A stretch of DNA of 64,000 nt, from contig CAYNYF010000008.1 in the NCBI GenBank assembly GCA_964401385.1, positions 6,438 to 70,437 of the forward strand. Reading direction: 5' to 3'. A program made the position numbers and the translations under genes. The DNA comes from CAYNYF01 sp964401385. Its GTDB lineage: Bacteria > Planctomycetota > Phycisphaerae > SM23-33. The notes under the pieces are model-generated. The model was not told the DNA's origin. It did no database searches and was given only the letters and a program-made list of their open reading frames with translations. Numbering within the stretch: the stretch's first letter is position 1; each line of letters starts with the position of its first letter. Of the stretch, positions 53,697-62,472 are shown in pieces.

Positions 53697-54242
53697 TTAC
53701 TTACCAGCGCTCTTTCGCCAGTCTCCCCCTTCAAGGAATTCCCAGAGCTTCACCGATGGACCCCGATCGACCATGAAGCCCTCAACTGTCCAGTAGGCCC
53801 CGTATTTCAGTCGAACCTCCAGGAGCGGTTCTCCCTTCTCATTAGAGAATATGAGAAAATACCTAGTGGCCGACTTGATCACACCATCGCTCCGCTCGAA
53901 CGTTAGCAGCTCTGCAATCCGTTTGATGGCAGCCCGATCCGTTATCGTAGTTTCGAATTCTCGTAGGCTTCCCGGGGTCGGTGGATCGAGATAGAAACGC
54001 TCGACCAAGCGAAGCGAATGAGCTTCCCGTATAGCGCGGCGGACCCTGTAATCACGCCACGATGCCATGGGCCAGTTGAACCAGTAGTAGCACAAGTAAG
54101 CAGCGCACAGCAACCCGAGAGCCGCCACCACCACCAACAGAATCGGCATGCGTCGTTTCTTCACGCCCTTAGGGTCCTGATCTGAACTCTCTGGCCCAGC
54201 CGTTGAGCAGACCGTATCCGAGGAATTCGCGCGATTCTCCAC
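53697..54242 (-). CDS. Small membrane-anchored protein of unknown function, next to RHS remnant
   Basis: The frame encodes up to 181 aa from a GTG at 54242, preceded by AGAAGG, and overlaps the end of the RHS remnant by 74 bases. A shorter form could start at GTG 54164 or ATG 54149. One membrane segment is clear (MPILLVVVAALGLLCAAYL), followed by a soluble domain with AIREAHSLRLVERFYLDPP and YFLIFSNEKGEPLLEVRL. I do not recognise the family. Its tight link to an RHS C-terminal domain fits an immunity or partner protein, but that is inference. Confidence 0.6.
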   Translation of the reverse strand: MENRANSSDTVCSTAGPESSDQDPKGVKKRRMPILLVVVAALGLLCAAYLCYYWFNWPMASWRDYRVRRAIREAHSLRLVERFYLDPPTPGSLREFETTITDRAAIKRIAELLTFERSDGVIKSATRYFLIFSNEKGEPLLEVRLKYGAYWTVEGFMVDRGPSVKLWEFLEGGDWRKSAGK

Positions 54243-55536
54243 GTCCGAACCTTCTCCCTGCTGGGTCCTGCGGGTAGCGAAACCACATCATCCCTAGCCA
54301 AGCAGAGTAGATGTCCCCGACAGCCCCGACGGCGCTGGCGTTTCCCCTGAGGACTTCCCTGGCCATTTCCCTAGCAAAGACCTCGCTCGAACAGCTGATC
54401 GCGTACAAGCGTGCTCCCCGGGCAAACCAGCACCTCGCAGGTCCCTTCTCCTGCTTGGCCCGCTCATAGGACTCTTTGTATTCTGGGACACCGTTGAACA
54501 TCCAAGTCCTTAGATCAGGATTCGCTTGTATCGTCGTCCCAACTATCCATAGCGGGCCCCCGTCGTCGGCCTTGCCCTCAAAAACACCCGCTCCCCCGTG
54601 CCCAGCAATCACCAGCGCCTTGATCGGAGAACGTCCTTGCTTGGACTGCTTTGCTATGTAGTCTATGACACCTCTACCCGTCTCAAAGTACGCAGACGAA
54701 CCCAGGAGCGCCTTATCCGCCAGGTCCGCTCTGCCGATTGTTACGCGCAGCTCACGCCCACGCGACCAGTGAAATCTTAGATTCGCAATGCTGTAAACCG
54801 CACAGCGCGGGGCCTTCTTCTCCTTCCACGTCTTGGCCGCCTGATCCTCATCCACAGGCTCGGCGTCGAGACCAGGATGGCGCCACAGGCAGACCCAATC
54901 CTTGTCGGCTCCTCCACCTTTCCGTGCCAGTTCCTCCAGTGAGTCGCCGTCCTTCGTTGCCTCGTACATCCTCCGACCCGGGTCTCTGTTGCGAGGCACG
55001 AGCCTCCAGTAGCCCCGGGGGTCCGTGAACGTCAGGGGCGCGCTTCTCACGTACTGATACAAACTCATCCCATCCACGTAGCCGCTCGGATCGCGTTGGC
55101 AGAACCGGCCGAGGGTGGGGTGGAGGTATCGGGCGCGGTTGTAGTACAGGCCGAACTCCTTGTCGAAGAGCAGCCCCTGGTGGCCGGTGTCGCAGATGCC
55201 GGTGATCAGGGGGACCAGCGGGCCGCCGCCCAGGCCGCGGGCCGACTCCAGCGTGGGATAGGTCACCAGGGCGTCGTTGCTGGGGCGGGAATCGCCGTAG
55301 CTGTCAGCGTAAATGCTGTAGTCGCCGCCATTTATCTGGCCATTCCCGTCCAGGTCCGCCCGGCTCTCGGGCTTGTCGGTCTTGCCGTAATCATCGGCCC
55401 AGATGGCATAGTCGCCGCCGTTGACGGCCCCGTCGTCGTTCATGTCGGCGAGCAGCCAGTTGTGGGTGAAGATCGTCCGCCGGCCGTAAGGCGTGTATTC
55501 GTAACGCTCCACCAGAATCCCCGTGGCGTTGACCAT
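54169..55536 (-). pseudogene. RHS-repeat core and C-terminal domain, 5' truncated, with dockerin repeats
   Basis: From ATG 55536 there are 455 aa of an RHS protein C-terminal end. It starts mid-domain with GILVERYEYTPYGRRTIF. Two dockerin/EF-hand-like repeats are inserted at 31-80: DMNDDGAVNGGDYAIWADDY and DLDGNGQINGGDYSIYADSY. The RHS core end follows (YYNRARYLHPTLGRFCQRDP, then DGMSLYQYVRSAPL). The variable C-terminal domain (about 185-455) has a LysM-like stretch and a possible His-Cys dyad, His313 in VIAGHGGAG and Cys382 in YAISCSSE, recalling caspase-like folds. The large N-terminal part is missing: directly upstream lies a complete isomerase gene. It is probably a remnant of a long cell-surface protein, though the 3' end is intact. 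Confidence 0.75.
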
Positions 55537-55550
55537 TCCCAGTACCTTGT

Positions 55551-55572
55551 GGCGGCAGCCTGCCTGCCCGCC
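55551..55572. repeat. REP-like GC-rich inverted repeat at the RHS/isomerase junction
   Basis: GGCGG at 55551-55555 faces CCGCC at 55568-55572 and encloses CCTGCCTGCC. The sequence shares CCTGCCCGCC with the REP-like units at 6143 and 26679. It lies just beyond the isomerase stop, exactly where the RHS remnant begins, so it may mark a recombination point. Confidence 0.35.
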
Positions 55573-55577
55573 GCGGC

Positions 55578-56417
55578 TTACTTGATTTTTACGCCGGCCT
55601 CCCCGGCCGCGGAGCGGATGTAATCCGCCGCCCGCCGGTACTCCTCGGCCGTGTCGAGATGCTCGGTCAGCAGCGGCACGTCCTGGCCGAGCTTGTCCAT
55701 CTCCTCCAGAAACACGCGGTAGTCCAGGCTTCCCTGCCCGGGGGCGACCTGGCTGATGTTCACGTTGAACTGGTTGGACATGGAGACGTCCTTGCCGTGG
55801 ACGCTCTTGATGTAGGGCCCGAGCTTGGCGAAGCATTCGCGCAGGAAATCGGCGTTGGCGTAGTACACCCGCGGACTGCTGATCATGTTCGCCGGGTCCA
55901 GATGCGCGGCGAACTGCTTCCGGTCGATCGCCTCGATCAGCCGGAGATAGCTGTCGGGCGAATCCGGGGGCACCCACGGCATGGGCTCCAGGGTGTAGAA
56001 GGTCCGCGTGGGCGCGACCTCGTCGACGATCTCCCGCACGGTGGCGACGATCCTCTCGAAGGTCTCGTCGCTGAAGTTCTCCTGGTGGGGGCCGTCCCAT
56101 TGCTGGCCGCGCGAGCCGGCGATGTTGACGCAGCACAGTGCGCCGACCCTCTCGGCCAGGGCGAGCTGCCGCTTGCAGCCTTCCAGGGCCTCCCGGCGGG
56201 TCTTGTCGTCGTCGCTGAGCGGGTTGGACCAGGCGCCGACCTCGGCGATGACGATCCCGGCCGACGTGGCCGCCTCGACGTAAGACGCGATCGTCGCCTC
56301 GTCCGCGTCGGCCTTCACCGGGCAGTGGGCCGCGCTGTAGCCGAGCCGCTTCAGGGCCGCAATCCAACCCGCCGGGTCGGTGAACTTCTCGAAAATGGGT
56401 CCGCCTAATCTCATCAT
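55578..56417 (-). CDS. Sugar phosphate isomerase/epimerase (second copy of the family)
   Basis: The 279-aa TIM-barrel protein starts at ATG 56417, with AAGGGA just upstream. Family segments are visible: AGIVIAEVGAWSNPL, FYTLEPMPWVPPDSP with a likely metal-binding Glu, AAHLDPANMISSPRVYY, YIKSVHGKDVSMSNQ and PLLTEHLDTAEEYRRAADYI. It belongs to the xylose-isomerase-like/IolE-IolI group. The substrate is unknown. It is not closely similar to the isomerase at 4310. The stop is only about 40 bases from the RHS remnant. Confidence 0.87.
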   Translation of the reverse strand: MMRLGGPIFEKFTDPAGWIAALKRLGYSAAHCPVKADADEATIASYVEAATSAGIVIAEVGAWSNPLSDDDKTRREALEGCKRQLALAERVGALCCVNIAGSRGQQWDGPHQENFSDETFERIVATVREIVDEVAPTRTFYTLEPMPWVPPDSPDSYLRLIEAIDRKQFAAHLDPANMISSPRVYYANADFLRECFAKLGPYIKSVHGKDVSMSNQFNVNISQVAPGQGSLDYRVFLEEMDKLGQDVPLLTEHLDTAEEYRRAADYIRSAAGEAGVKIK

Positions 56418-56609
56418 TCATCCCTTTCCAGGATCTGTGCGCTCGCCAGCGCGCTTCTATCGCGCCGGCCTGTTGCCTGTCAAGCACCTCCGCGGCCACA
56501 TACAATGAGGGGACGTGGGCGGCCGAGCATGTGAAGCACGGTGCTGGACATTGTTGGCGGATCGTCGGCCTGCCCCAGATGCGGAATCGGGCGGGTGGGG
56601 AGGATTGAC

Positions 56610-58361
56610 ATGAGACGCTCTTTCCAGAAACTCTTGGTCGGCTGTATGCTGCTGGCGAGCGCTGGCGGGGGCTGCATGCGGCCGGGCAAGCTCGAACTGC
56701 CCCATCGCTGGGTGTATGTCTCGACCAACATGCTGGTGGCGAAGAACGTCGAATCGACGATCGCACTGCTCCAGCGGGCGGCCGAGGCCGGCTACACCGG
56801 CGTGGCACTGGCCGACAGCAAGTTCATGCGATGGGATCGCATGCCGCCGAGGTACCTCGCCAACGTGGGCAAGGTCCGCGCCGCCTGCCGGAAGTACAAG
56901 CTGGACTGCACCGCGTGTGTGATGCCGATGGGATACTCCAACTCGCTGCTCTCGCGCGACCCGAACCTGGCGGCCGGGCTGCCCGTGACGGACGCGCCGT
57001 TCGTCGTGCGGGCCGGCAAGCTGGTCCCGGAGGACGAACCGTCCAGCTTCTTCGAGGGCTCCTTCGAGCTGTACTTTGACAACCGCCCCGTCGGCTGGGT
57101 CTTCGCCGACCAGCCCGGCAAGATCACCTTCATCGACACGCAGGTCAAATACGAAGGCAAGGCCTCGTTGCGGATGCAGGACGTCGGCGTGCACTCTCCG
57201 CGTCACGGGCACGGCCGAGTGATGCGTGTCCTTCACGTCGCCCCGTTCCGTCATTACCACGTATCGGCGGCGGTCAAGACGCAGGACTTCGCCGCGGCCG
57301 ACAAGGTCAAGATCATCGTGCTGGCCGAAGACCAGACGGTCTTGAACACGTCTCAACCGCCGGTCCGGCCGACGCAGGACTGGAAGCTCGTGCACATCAC
57401 CTTCAACAGCCTGGAGTTCTCCCAGGTGCGGCTGTACCTCGGCGTCTGGGGCGGCAAGGGCGGGAAGATCTGGTGGGACGACGTCCGCGTCGAGCCGGCT
57501 GGGCTGTTCAATATGGTCCGCCGCGAAGGCGCCCCCCTTCGCGTCACCAGCGCCGACGGCAAGATCGTGTACGCCGAAGGCCGCGACTTCGCCGGCGCCA
57601 AGGTGCTGGGGACCAAGGCCCGCCCGCAAGTGGCCTACGCCTGGCGGACCCCGCCGCAGATGACGGTGCCACGCGGCAGCCGGCTGCGGGAGGGTCAGAA
57701 GGTGCTGGTGAGCTATTACCACACCGCCGTGATTCATCGGTCGCAGGTGACCTGCTGCATGAGCGAGCCGAAGGTCTATGAGATCCTCAAATGGCAGGTC
57801 GAGCAGGTGCACAAGCACGTCCGCCCGGACGGATACTTCATGCAGCACGACGAGATCCGCGTCCAGGGCTGGGATGAGTCCTGCCAAAGGCGAGGGCTCA
57901 CGCCGGGCGAGATCCTCGCCGACAACGCCCGGCGCTGCGTCGAAATCATCACCAAGGAAGATCCGGGCAAGCCCATCTACGTCTGGTCGGACATGTTCGA
58001 CCCGCACCACAACGCCGGCGAGGCCGGGCGGTATTACCTGGTCAGGGGCGAGGGCCCCTGGTACGGCTCGTGGAAGGGCTTGCCGAAAGAGGTGACCATC
58101 ATCAACTGGCACCGCCACCAGCCGGGCCGGCTCGACTCGCTCAAGCACTTTGCCGCGCGCGGACACAAGCAGATTCTGGCCGGCTACTACGATGAAGCCC
58201 CCGAACGGATCGCCGATTGGCTGGCGGACGCGGCCAAGGTCGATGGCGTCGTCGGCGTCATGTATACCACCTGGAAGCTCAACTACGACGACCTCGAAAC
58301 CTTCGCCGAAGCGGTGGAGAAATTCGTTTCGTCCCGCCGCGCCCGAGGGACCCCCCGATGA
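56610..58361 (+). CDS. Secreted TIM-barrel hydrolase-like protein with inserted carbohydrate-binding domain
   Basis: ATG 56610 follows GAGGATTGAC at proper spacing, giving 583 aa. The N-terminus is a signal peptide (LLVGCMLLASAGGGC), with Cys22 a possible lipidation site though the lipobox is poor. The first barrel part (STIALLQRAAEAGYTGVALA) leads into a beta-sandwich at about 155-300 (ASLRMQDVGV, WWDDVRVEPAGLF), which resembles a CBM4/9-type module. The barrel then resumes with GYFMQHDEIRVQGWDES, IYVWSDMFDPHHNAG and VGVMYTTWKLNYDDL. It resembles GH20-like enzymes only loosely, so the catalytic residues are not named. It is probably on the cell surface or in the periplasm. Confidence 0.65.
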   Translation: MRRSFQKLLVGCMLLASAGGGCMRPGKLELPHRWVYVSTNMLVAKNVESTIALLQRAAEAGYTGVALADSKFMRWDRMPPRYLANVGKVRAACRKYKLDCTACVMPMGYSNSLLSRDPNLAAGLPVTDAPFVVRAGKLVPEDEPSSFFEGSFELYFDNRPVGWVFADQPGKITFIDTQVKYEGKASLRMQDVGVHSPRHGHGRVMRVLHVAPFRHYHVSAAVKTQDFAAADKVKIIVLAEDQTVLNTSQPPVRPTQDWKLVHITFNSLEFSQVRLYLGVWGGKGGKIWWDDVRVEPAGLFNMVRREGAPLRVTSADGKIVYAEGRDFAGAKVLGTKARPQVAYAWRTPPQMTVPRGSRLREGQKVLVSYYHTAVIHRSQVTCCMSEPKVYEILKWQVEQVHKHVRPDGYFMQHDEIRVQGWDESCQRRGLTPGEILADNARRCVEIITKEDPGKPIYVWSDMFDPHHNAGEAGRYYLVRGEGPWYGSWKGLPKEVTIINWHRHQPGRLDSLKHFAARGHKQILAGYYDEAPERIADWLADAAKVDGVVGVMYTTWKLNYDDLETFAEAVEKFVSSRRARGTPR

Positions 58362-58459
58362 CCAGAGCGTAAGCCAGCCCGCGCGGCCGCGGTCTGGGCC
58401 CTGGCCGGCTATGGGGCGCATCGTATGCACCTGCAACGCCTTGCCGGGCGTAGGTGGCA

Positions 58460-58930
58460 TCAGTAGGCCCGCCTGTCCGGCCGGGCCGACCAGAGCTGGA
58501 ACAGCCCGACGCATTCGCCCCGCATGAAGTCGGCCGCCAGCGCGACGGCGCTGCCGCCGAGCGCCTTCATCCGCTCGTTGGAGACGGCCAGCTCGTCGAA
58601 GCCGGCTGCCCTGGCGTCGGCGATGTGGGCGCCGAAGACGATCCTGGAGATGTTCGCCCAGTGGCAGGCGGCGAAGCACATGGGGCAGGGCTCGCACGTG
58701 GCAAACATCTCACAGCCGCTCAGGTCCACCGTGCCCAGCTTGCGGCAGGCCTGGCGGATGGCCACGATCTCGGCGTGGGCGGTGATGTCCGTCTCGGCCC
58801 AGACGGTGTTGTGCGCGGCGACCACGACCTCGCCGCCGCGGGCGACGCAGGCGCCGAAGGGCGTCTGGCCCTTTTCGATTCCTTCCCTCGCGGCCGCGAT
58901 CGCCCGCCGCATCAATTCTTCATCTTCCAT
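58460..58930 (-). CDS. Nucleoside/guanine deaminase (CMP/dCMP deaminase fold)
   Basis: This 156-aa protein has the zinc-binding deaminase motifs HAEIVAIRQA (His52, catalytic Glu54) and CEPCPMCFAACHW (Cys82, Cys85). It also has the substrate-side motif FGACVARGGEVVVAAHNTV. Length and the PCPMC arrangement match the guanine deaminase/tRNA adenosine deaminase group. The ending (HIADARAAGFDELAV) points towards guanine deaminase-like enzymes rather than TadA, but this is not certain. ATG 58930 is preceded by GGGAG. It lies between two plus-strand genes. Confidence 0.88.
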   Translation of the reverse strand: MEDEELMRRAIAAAREGIEKGQTPFGACVARGGEVVVAAHNTVWAETDITAHAEIVAIRQACRKLGTVDLSGCEMFATCEPCPMCFAACHWANISRIVFGAHIADARAAGFDELAVSNERMKALGGSAVALAADFMRGECVGLFQLWSARPDRRAY

Positions 58931-59058
58931 GTTTCACTCCCGGCCGCTATGGGCCTGCTTTGCTGACTTGACGAACGTCGGGGCGTACAGGATAACTCAA
59001 CCGGCCCGCGGAGATAGCACCCCTGCCCAAGGATTGCCGGCGGGGCTCCTGGCCGCCA

Positions 59059-60693
59059 GTGTCGAAGATGCCACCAGAGATGAGCAATAGTTTTGCGTTT
59101 CGCGTCGGCGTTCCCGCCGAGGATGCATCTTTTCTCCTGAGCGGCTTCAGCGTCGCCCAGCACAAAGCCGGCGAGTCCTGGCGGAATTGCTCGAGGGTCT
59201 TCCGGATCAACGTGCCGCGGGCCACTACCGGCAAGACGCGGATCACGTTCCGCATGCGGTTCATCGATCCATCCCTGCGGCTGGACCTGTTCGCCCTGGG
59301 CCAGCGGCTGGCTGCGATCGCGCCGGCCGGCACGAACTGGCAGGACCACAGTTTCACCCTTCCCGCGGCCGGCGGCAGCGGCGAGCGACTTCTCACCGTG
59401 ACCGGCAAACTCGACCGCGAGCCCTTCTGGCCACCGTCGCCGAAGATCGCCCCGGATCCTTCCTGCGTGGACCTGAGCCGGGTCACGGCCGAATCGGCGG
59501 ACGGCTCCGAAATCGCCGTGCCTGAAGATTGCACGCGAGAGAGGATCGCCCAGGCCCCCATCAAGCTGGCCAACTTCCCCACGGCCGGGGACGAGGCCGA
59601 CGGGCCGGGCTCGCGCGCCGCCGGGAAGACCATCTTCTTCGGCGACATTCACGTCCACACGAACTACTCCGTCTGCGGCCGGCCGAACAACGGCACGCTC
59701 GAAGAGAACGTCGCCGCCGCAAAGCAGCTCGGCCACGACTTCCTGGCCATCACCGATCACTCCGAGCACATGGACCTGGAACGCTGGCGGCGATACTTCG
59801 ACGAGATCCAGAAATTCGCCGGCAAGTACGACATCCTCATCCTGCCGGCCGTCGAATGGACCTCGCGCGCCCACGGCCACCGGAACGTGTACTTCCTCCA
59901 GCCCAGGCCGCCGTACATTGACTATTTCATGTTCGAGACCGATCACCCGGGCAAGCTCGCCGGCTTTTTCCGGAAGCACAAGCTGGATGCATTTGCCGTG
60001 CCGCATCATTTCCCCTACGTCAACCAGCCGGGCAACATCGGCAGCATCGCCCCGGAGGCGGAGCCGCTGATCGAAATCTACTCCGGCTGGGGCAGCAGCG
60101 AGCATCACGGCGCCCGCTTGCAGGATTCCGACTTGACCATGCCGGGCTGCACCGTGCAGGACGCCCTGGCGAGGGGCCTGAAGCTCGGTTTCGTCGGCGG
60201 CAGCGACGGGCACAACAGCATGGCGGGCAGCGCCGGCATGACGGCCGTGCTCGCCGAAACGCTCTGCCTCGAACACGTCTTTGCGGCGCTGAGGAACCGG
60301 CTCTGCTATGCCACCTCCGGCGGGCGGGTGCTGCTGGACTTTCACGTCAACGGCTACCCGATGGGAAGCATCCTGACTGTGAATCAGTACGCCATCGATA
60401 AGCTGTTTCCTCTGGAGATCACGGCCTCGGCGCGCTGTCCCGGGCCGGTCGATCGCCTGGAGCTGATCTGCAACGGCGAGGTGATCCACACCGCGGCGGC
60501 GCCGGCGAACGAGGCCGCCATCCGACTGAGCGTGTCGGCGGACAAGCTCGCCAGCCCCGGCGGGTCGACGAATGCACTCAATCAACACTTGACCAACTTC
60601 TCCCGGTATTACTATGTTCGGGTCCTCCAGGACGACGGCGGCATGGCTTGGTCGTCGCCGATCTGGATCGACTTTGTCCCCGGTTGGGATTGA
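59059..60693 (+). CDS. PHP/DUF3604-type metal-dependent phosphoesterase-like protein
   Basis: The frame starts at GTG 59059, with in-frame ATGs at 59068 and 59080 and no clear ribosome binding site to decide; it gives 544 aa from the GTG. A beta-rich N-terminal domain reaches about residue 190. A PHP-like domain then appears with FFGDIHVHTNYSVCGRP, FLAITDHSEHMD and LPAVEWTSRAHGHRNVYF, which are typical metal-binding motifs. GFVGGSDGHNSMAGSAGMT and a C-terminal beta region end the protein. DUF3604-like proteins are poorly characterised. A role in hydrolysing phosphate or sugar esters is possible. The stop is 43 bases before the next gene. Confidence 0.82.
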   Translation: MSKMPPEMSNSFAFRVGVPAEDASFLLSGFSVAQHKAGESWRNCSRVFRINVPRATTGKTRITFRMRFIDPSLRLDLFALGQRLAAIAPAGTNWQDHSFTLPAAGGSGERLLTVTGKLDREPFWPPSPKIAPDPSCVDLSRVTAESADGSEIAVPEDCTRERIAQAPIKLANFPTAGDEADGPGSRAAGKTIFFGDIHVHTNYSVCGRPNNGTLEENVAAAKQLGHDFLAITDHSEHMDLERWRRYFDEIQKFAGKYDILILPAVEWTSRAHGHRNVYFLQPRPPYIDYFMFETDHPGKLAGFFRKHKLDAFAVPHHFPYVNQPGNIGSIAPEAEPLIEIYSGWGSSEHHGARLQDSDLTMPGCTVQDALARGLKLGFVGGSDGHNSMAGSAGMTAVLAETLCLEHVFAALRNRLCYATSGGRVLLDFHVNGYPMGSILTVNQYAIDKLFPLEITASARCPGPVDRLELICNGEVIHTAAAPANEAAIRLSVSADKLASPGGSTNALNQHLTNFSRYYYVRVLQDDGGMAWSSPIWIDFVPGWD

Positions 60694-60736
60694 CAGACGG
60701 CAGGCTGCCCCGGAACGCATTGGCAGGAGGACGAAC

Positions 60737-62428
60737 GTGAATTTCAAGTACCGCATGTTCAACGCCCCGTCGGCGCACACCATCGACCGAGCTGCGGGGC
60801 TCGGCTGCAACTGGGTGATCGTGCATTCGGCCGGCATCGAGCGGCCCACCTTCCACCCCGTCACCGGGCGGGAGATGGACATGTACCCGATCTACTTCGC
60901 CGACTACCCCAAGGTGGCCGAGGGCCGGCGCTTGCAGGACGGCAACTGGCTGGTCCCGCTCCGCCGCGAGGTGGCGGCCCTGTGCCAGCGGGCGGCCGGG
61001 CACGGGATGAAGGTCGCCTTCCACATGTACGAGCCGGTCGTGCCCCACGCCTTCGAGCGGGAGTATCCCGACGTCGTCGGCGTGTGGAAGCGGCCGACGC
61101 AGTCCGGCACCATCGACCTCCACAGCCACCTCGACCCGGACAACCCCGCCGTCTGGGAGCTGGTCCGCAGCAAGTACGCCGAGCTGGCCCGCGAGTTCCC
61201 GCTGATGGAAATGGTTATCGTCAGCACCTGGGACGGCTCGGGCAGCCTGTGGTGCGTGCCGGAGGCGAAGATGTCCATCCCCCAGCGCTTGGCGCGGACT
61301 GTCCAGGCCGCCCGGGAGGGGGTGCGCTCGGTGCGGAAGGACGTGACCGTCTGCTTCCGCCTGTGGGGACGCAACTGGCCGAGGCAGTTGTACATGGACT
61401 GCCACCGGCTCATCGCCGAGCTGACCGGCGTGGAAAACGCGGCCGAGCTGATGACGCCCGTGGCCAAGCCGCAGAACGATCCGGACGAGGTGCTGCCGGC
61501 CGTGTTCGCCGAGCTGCCGGACGACGTGCCCATCATGTACAAGTCCACCAACCTGGACATCGCCGACTCCCAGATGGTCACGCTGGCGGCGGGAAAGTAT
61601 CCCGCCGACCGCGAGCAGATCATCGAGATTTCCTACGAGCAGTATCACAGGAAGCCCTATCCGTGGTGCAAGCTGCGGCACATCCGCACGGGTCTGGCCG
61701 CCGCGGCCGAGCACAAGCTCGCCGGCTTCCTCGCCCTGCCGGTGAACATGGGCAACAACGACCGCGAGTCCGACCCCGACGCCGGCAACCTGGGGCGGAT
61801 GAACACCTACCTGCTGGGCAGGCTGCTGGCCGGCGGCAAGGGCAGCGACGCCGAGCTGGTGTCGGCCTGGCTGGAAGCCGAGTTTGGCGCGCCCCAGCCG
61901 GCCGAGGCCGTCGAAGCGCTGCTGGCGGCCGACGAGCTCGTCGGCAAGGGCATCCAGTGGGGCGGGGGCAAGAACCGCGTGCCCTTCGGCTCGCTGCACA
62001 CCACCAAGCTGTACTGGATGTTCGACGGCTTCGCCGACCCGGAGTTTCCCTACCGCATCGCCAACCCCACGCGCGAGTTCCTCGACGCCCTGATGCAGAT
62101 GCACCACGACGCCCTCGAGGGCACGCGCGCCGCGGCCGAGAAGGTCAGGGCCGCCCGCGCCGGCATGCACCCCCGACTGCTGGAGGAGCTGCTGGGCGGG
62201 CTGACCATGCTGGCCGACACCATCCGGTTGTGCTGCGACTGGCATTCCCACCTGCTCCTGCAGTACGGGATCGAGCGCGGGCTCTACCCGGCCGACCGCC
62301 TTCACCTCGGGCGGATGTCGCGCTACGCCGAGCAGTTCATCCGCGACCTGTGCGACCTGCGCGACACCCCGGCCGGCAAGCGCGCCCTGGCCATGCTGGA
62401 ATTCCCCGACCCGTTCCCGCTGACGTGA
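60737..62428 (+). CDS. Putative glycoside hydrolase-like TIM-barrel protein
   Basis: The start is GTG 60737 with AGGAGG seven bases upstream; the frame opens earlier but overlaps the previous gene. The 563-aa product has no signal peptide. It begins with a barrel strand (GLGCNWVIVHSAG) and has CQRAAGHGMKVAFHMYEPV, VIVSTWDGSGSLWCVPEAK and FCFRL-like VCFRLWGRNWPRQLYMDC. A helical C-terminus follows. The layout recalls alpha-glucuronidase-like (GH67-type) proteins, but I do not see a decisive motif. It is probably co-transcribed with the PHP-like gene and may process sugar-acid oligomers. Confidence 0.6.
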   Translation: MNFKYRMFNAPSAHTIDRAAGLGCNWVIVHSAGIERPTFHPVTGREMDMYPIYFADYPKVAEGRRLQDGNWLVPLRREVAALCQRAAGHGMKVAFHMYEPVVPHAFEREYPDVVGVWKRPTQSGTIDLHSHLDPDNPAVWELVRSKYAELAREFPLMEMVIVSTWDGSGSLWCVPEAKMSIPQRLARTVQAAREGVRSVRKDVTVCFRLWGRNWPRQLYMDCHRLIAELTGVENAAELMTPVAKPQNDPDEVLPAVFAELPDDVPIMYKSTNLDIADSQMVTLAAGKYPADREQIIEISYEQYHRKPYPWCKLRHIRTGLAAAAEHKLAGFLALPVNMGNNDRESDPDAGNLGRMNTYLLGRLLAGGKGSDAELVSAWLEAEFGAPQPAEAVEALLAADELVGKGIQWGGGKNRVPFGSLHTTKLYWMFDGFADPEFPYRIANPTREFLDALMQMHHDALEGTRAAAEKVRAARAGMHPRLLEELLGGLTMLADTIRLCCDWHSHLLLQYGIERGLYPADRLHLGRMSRYAEQFIRDLCDLRDTPAGKRALAMLEFPDPFPLT

Positions 62429-62472
62429 CGGGCGCCCCGCGGCCGAGCCGCGCGGCACGCGCCGGGCCCGGC

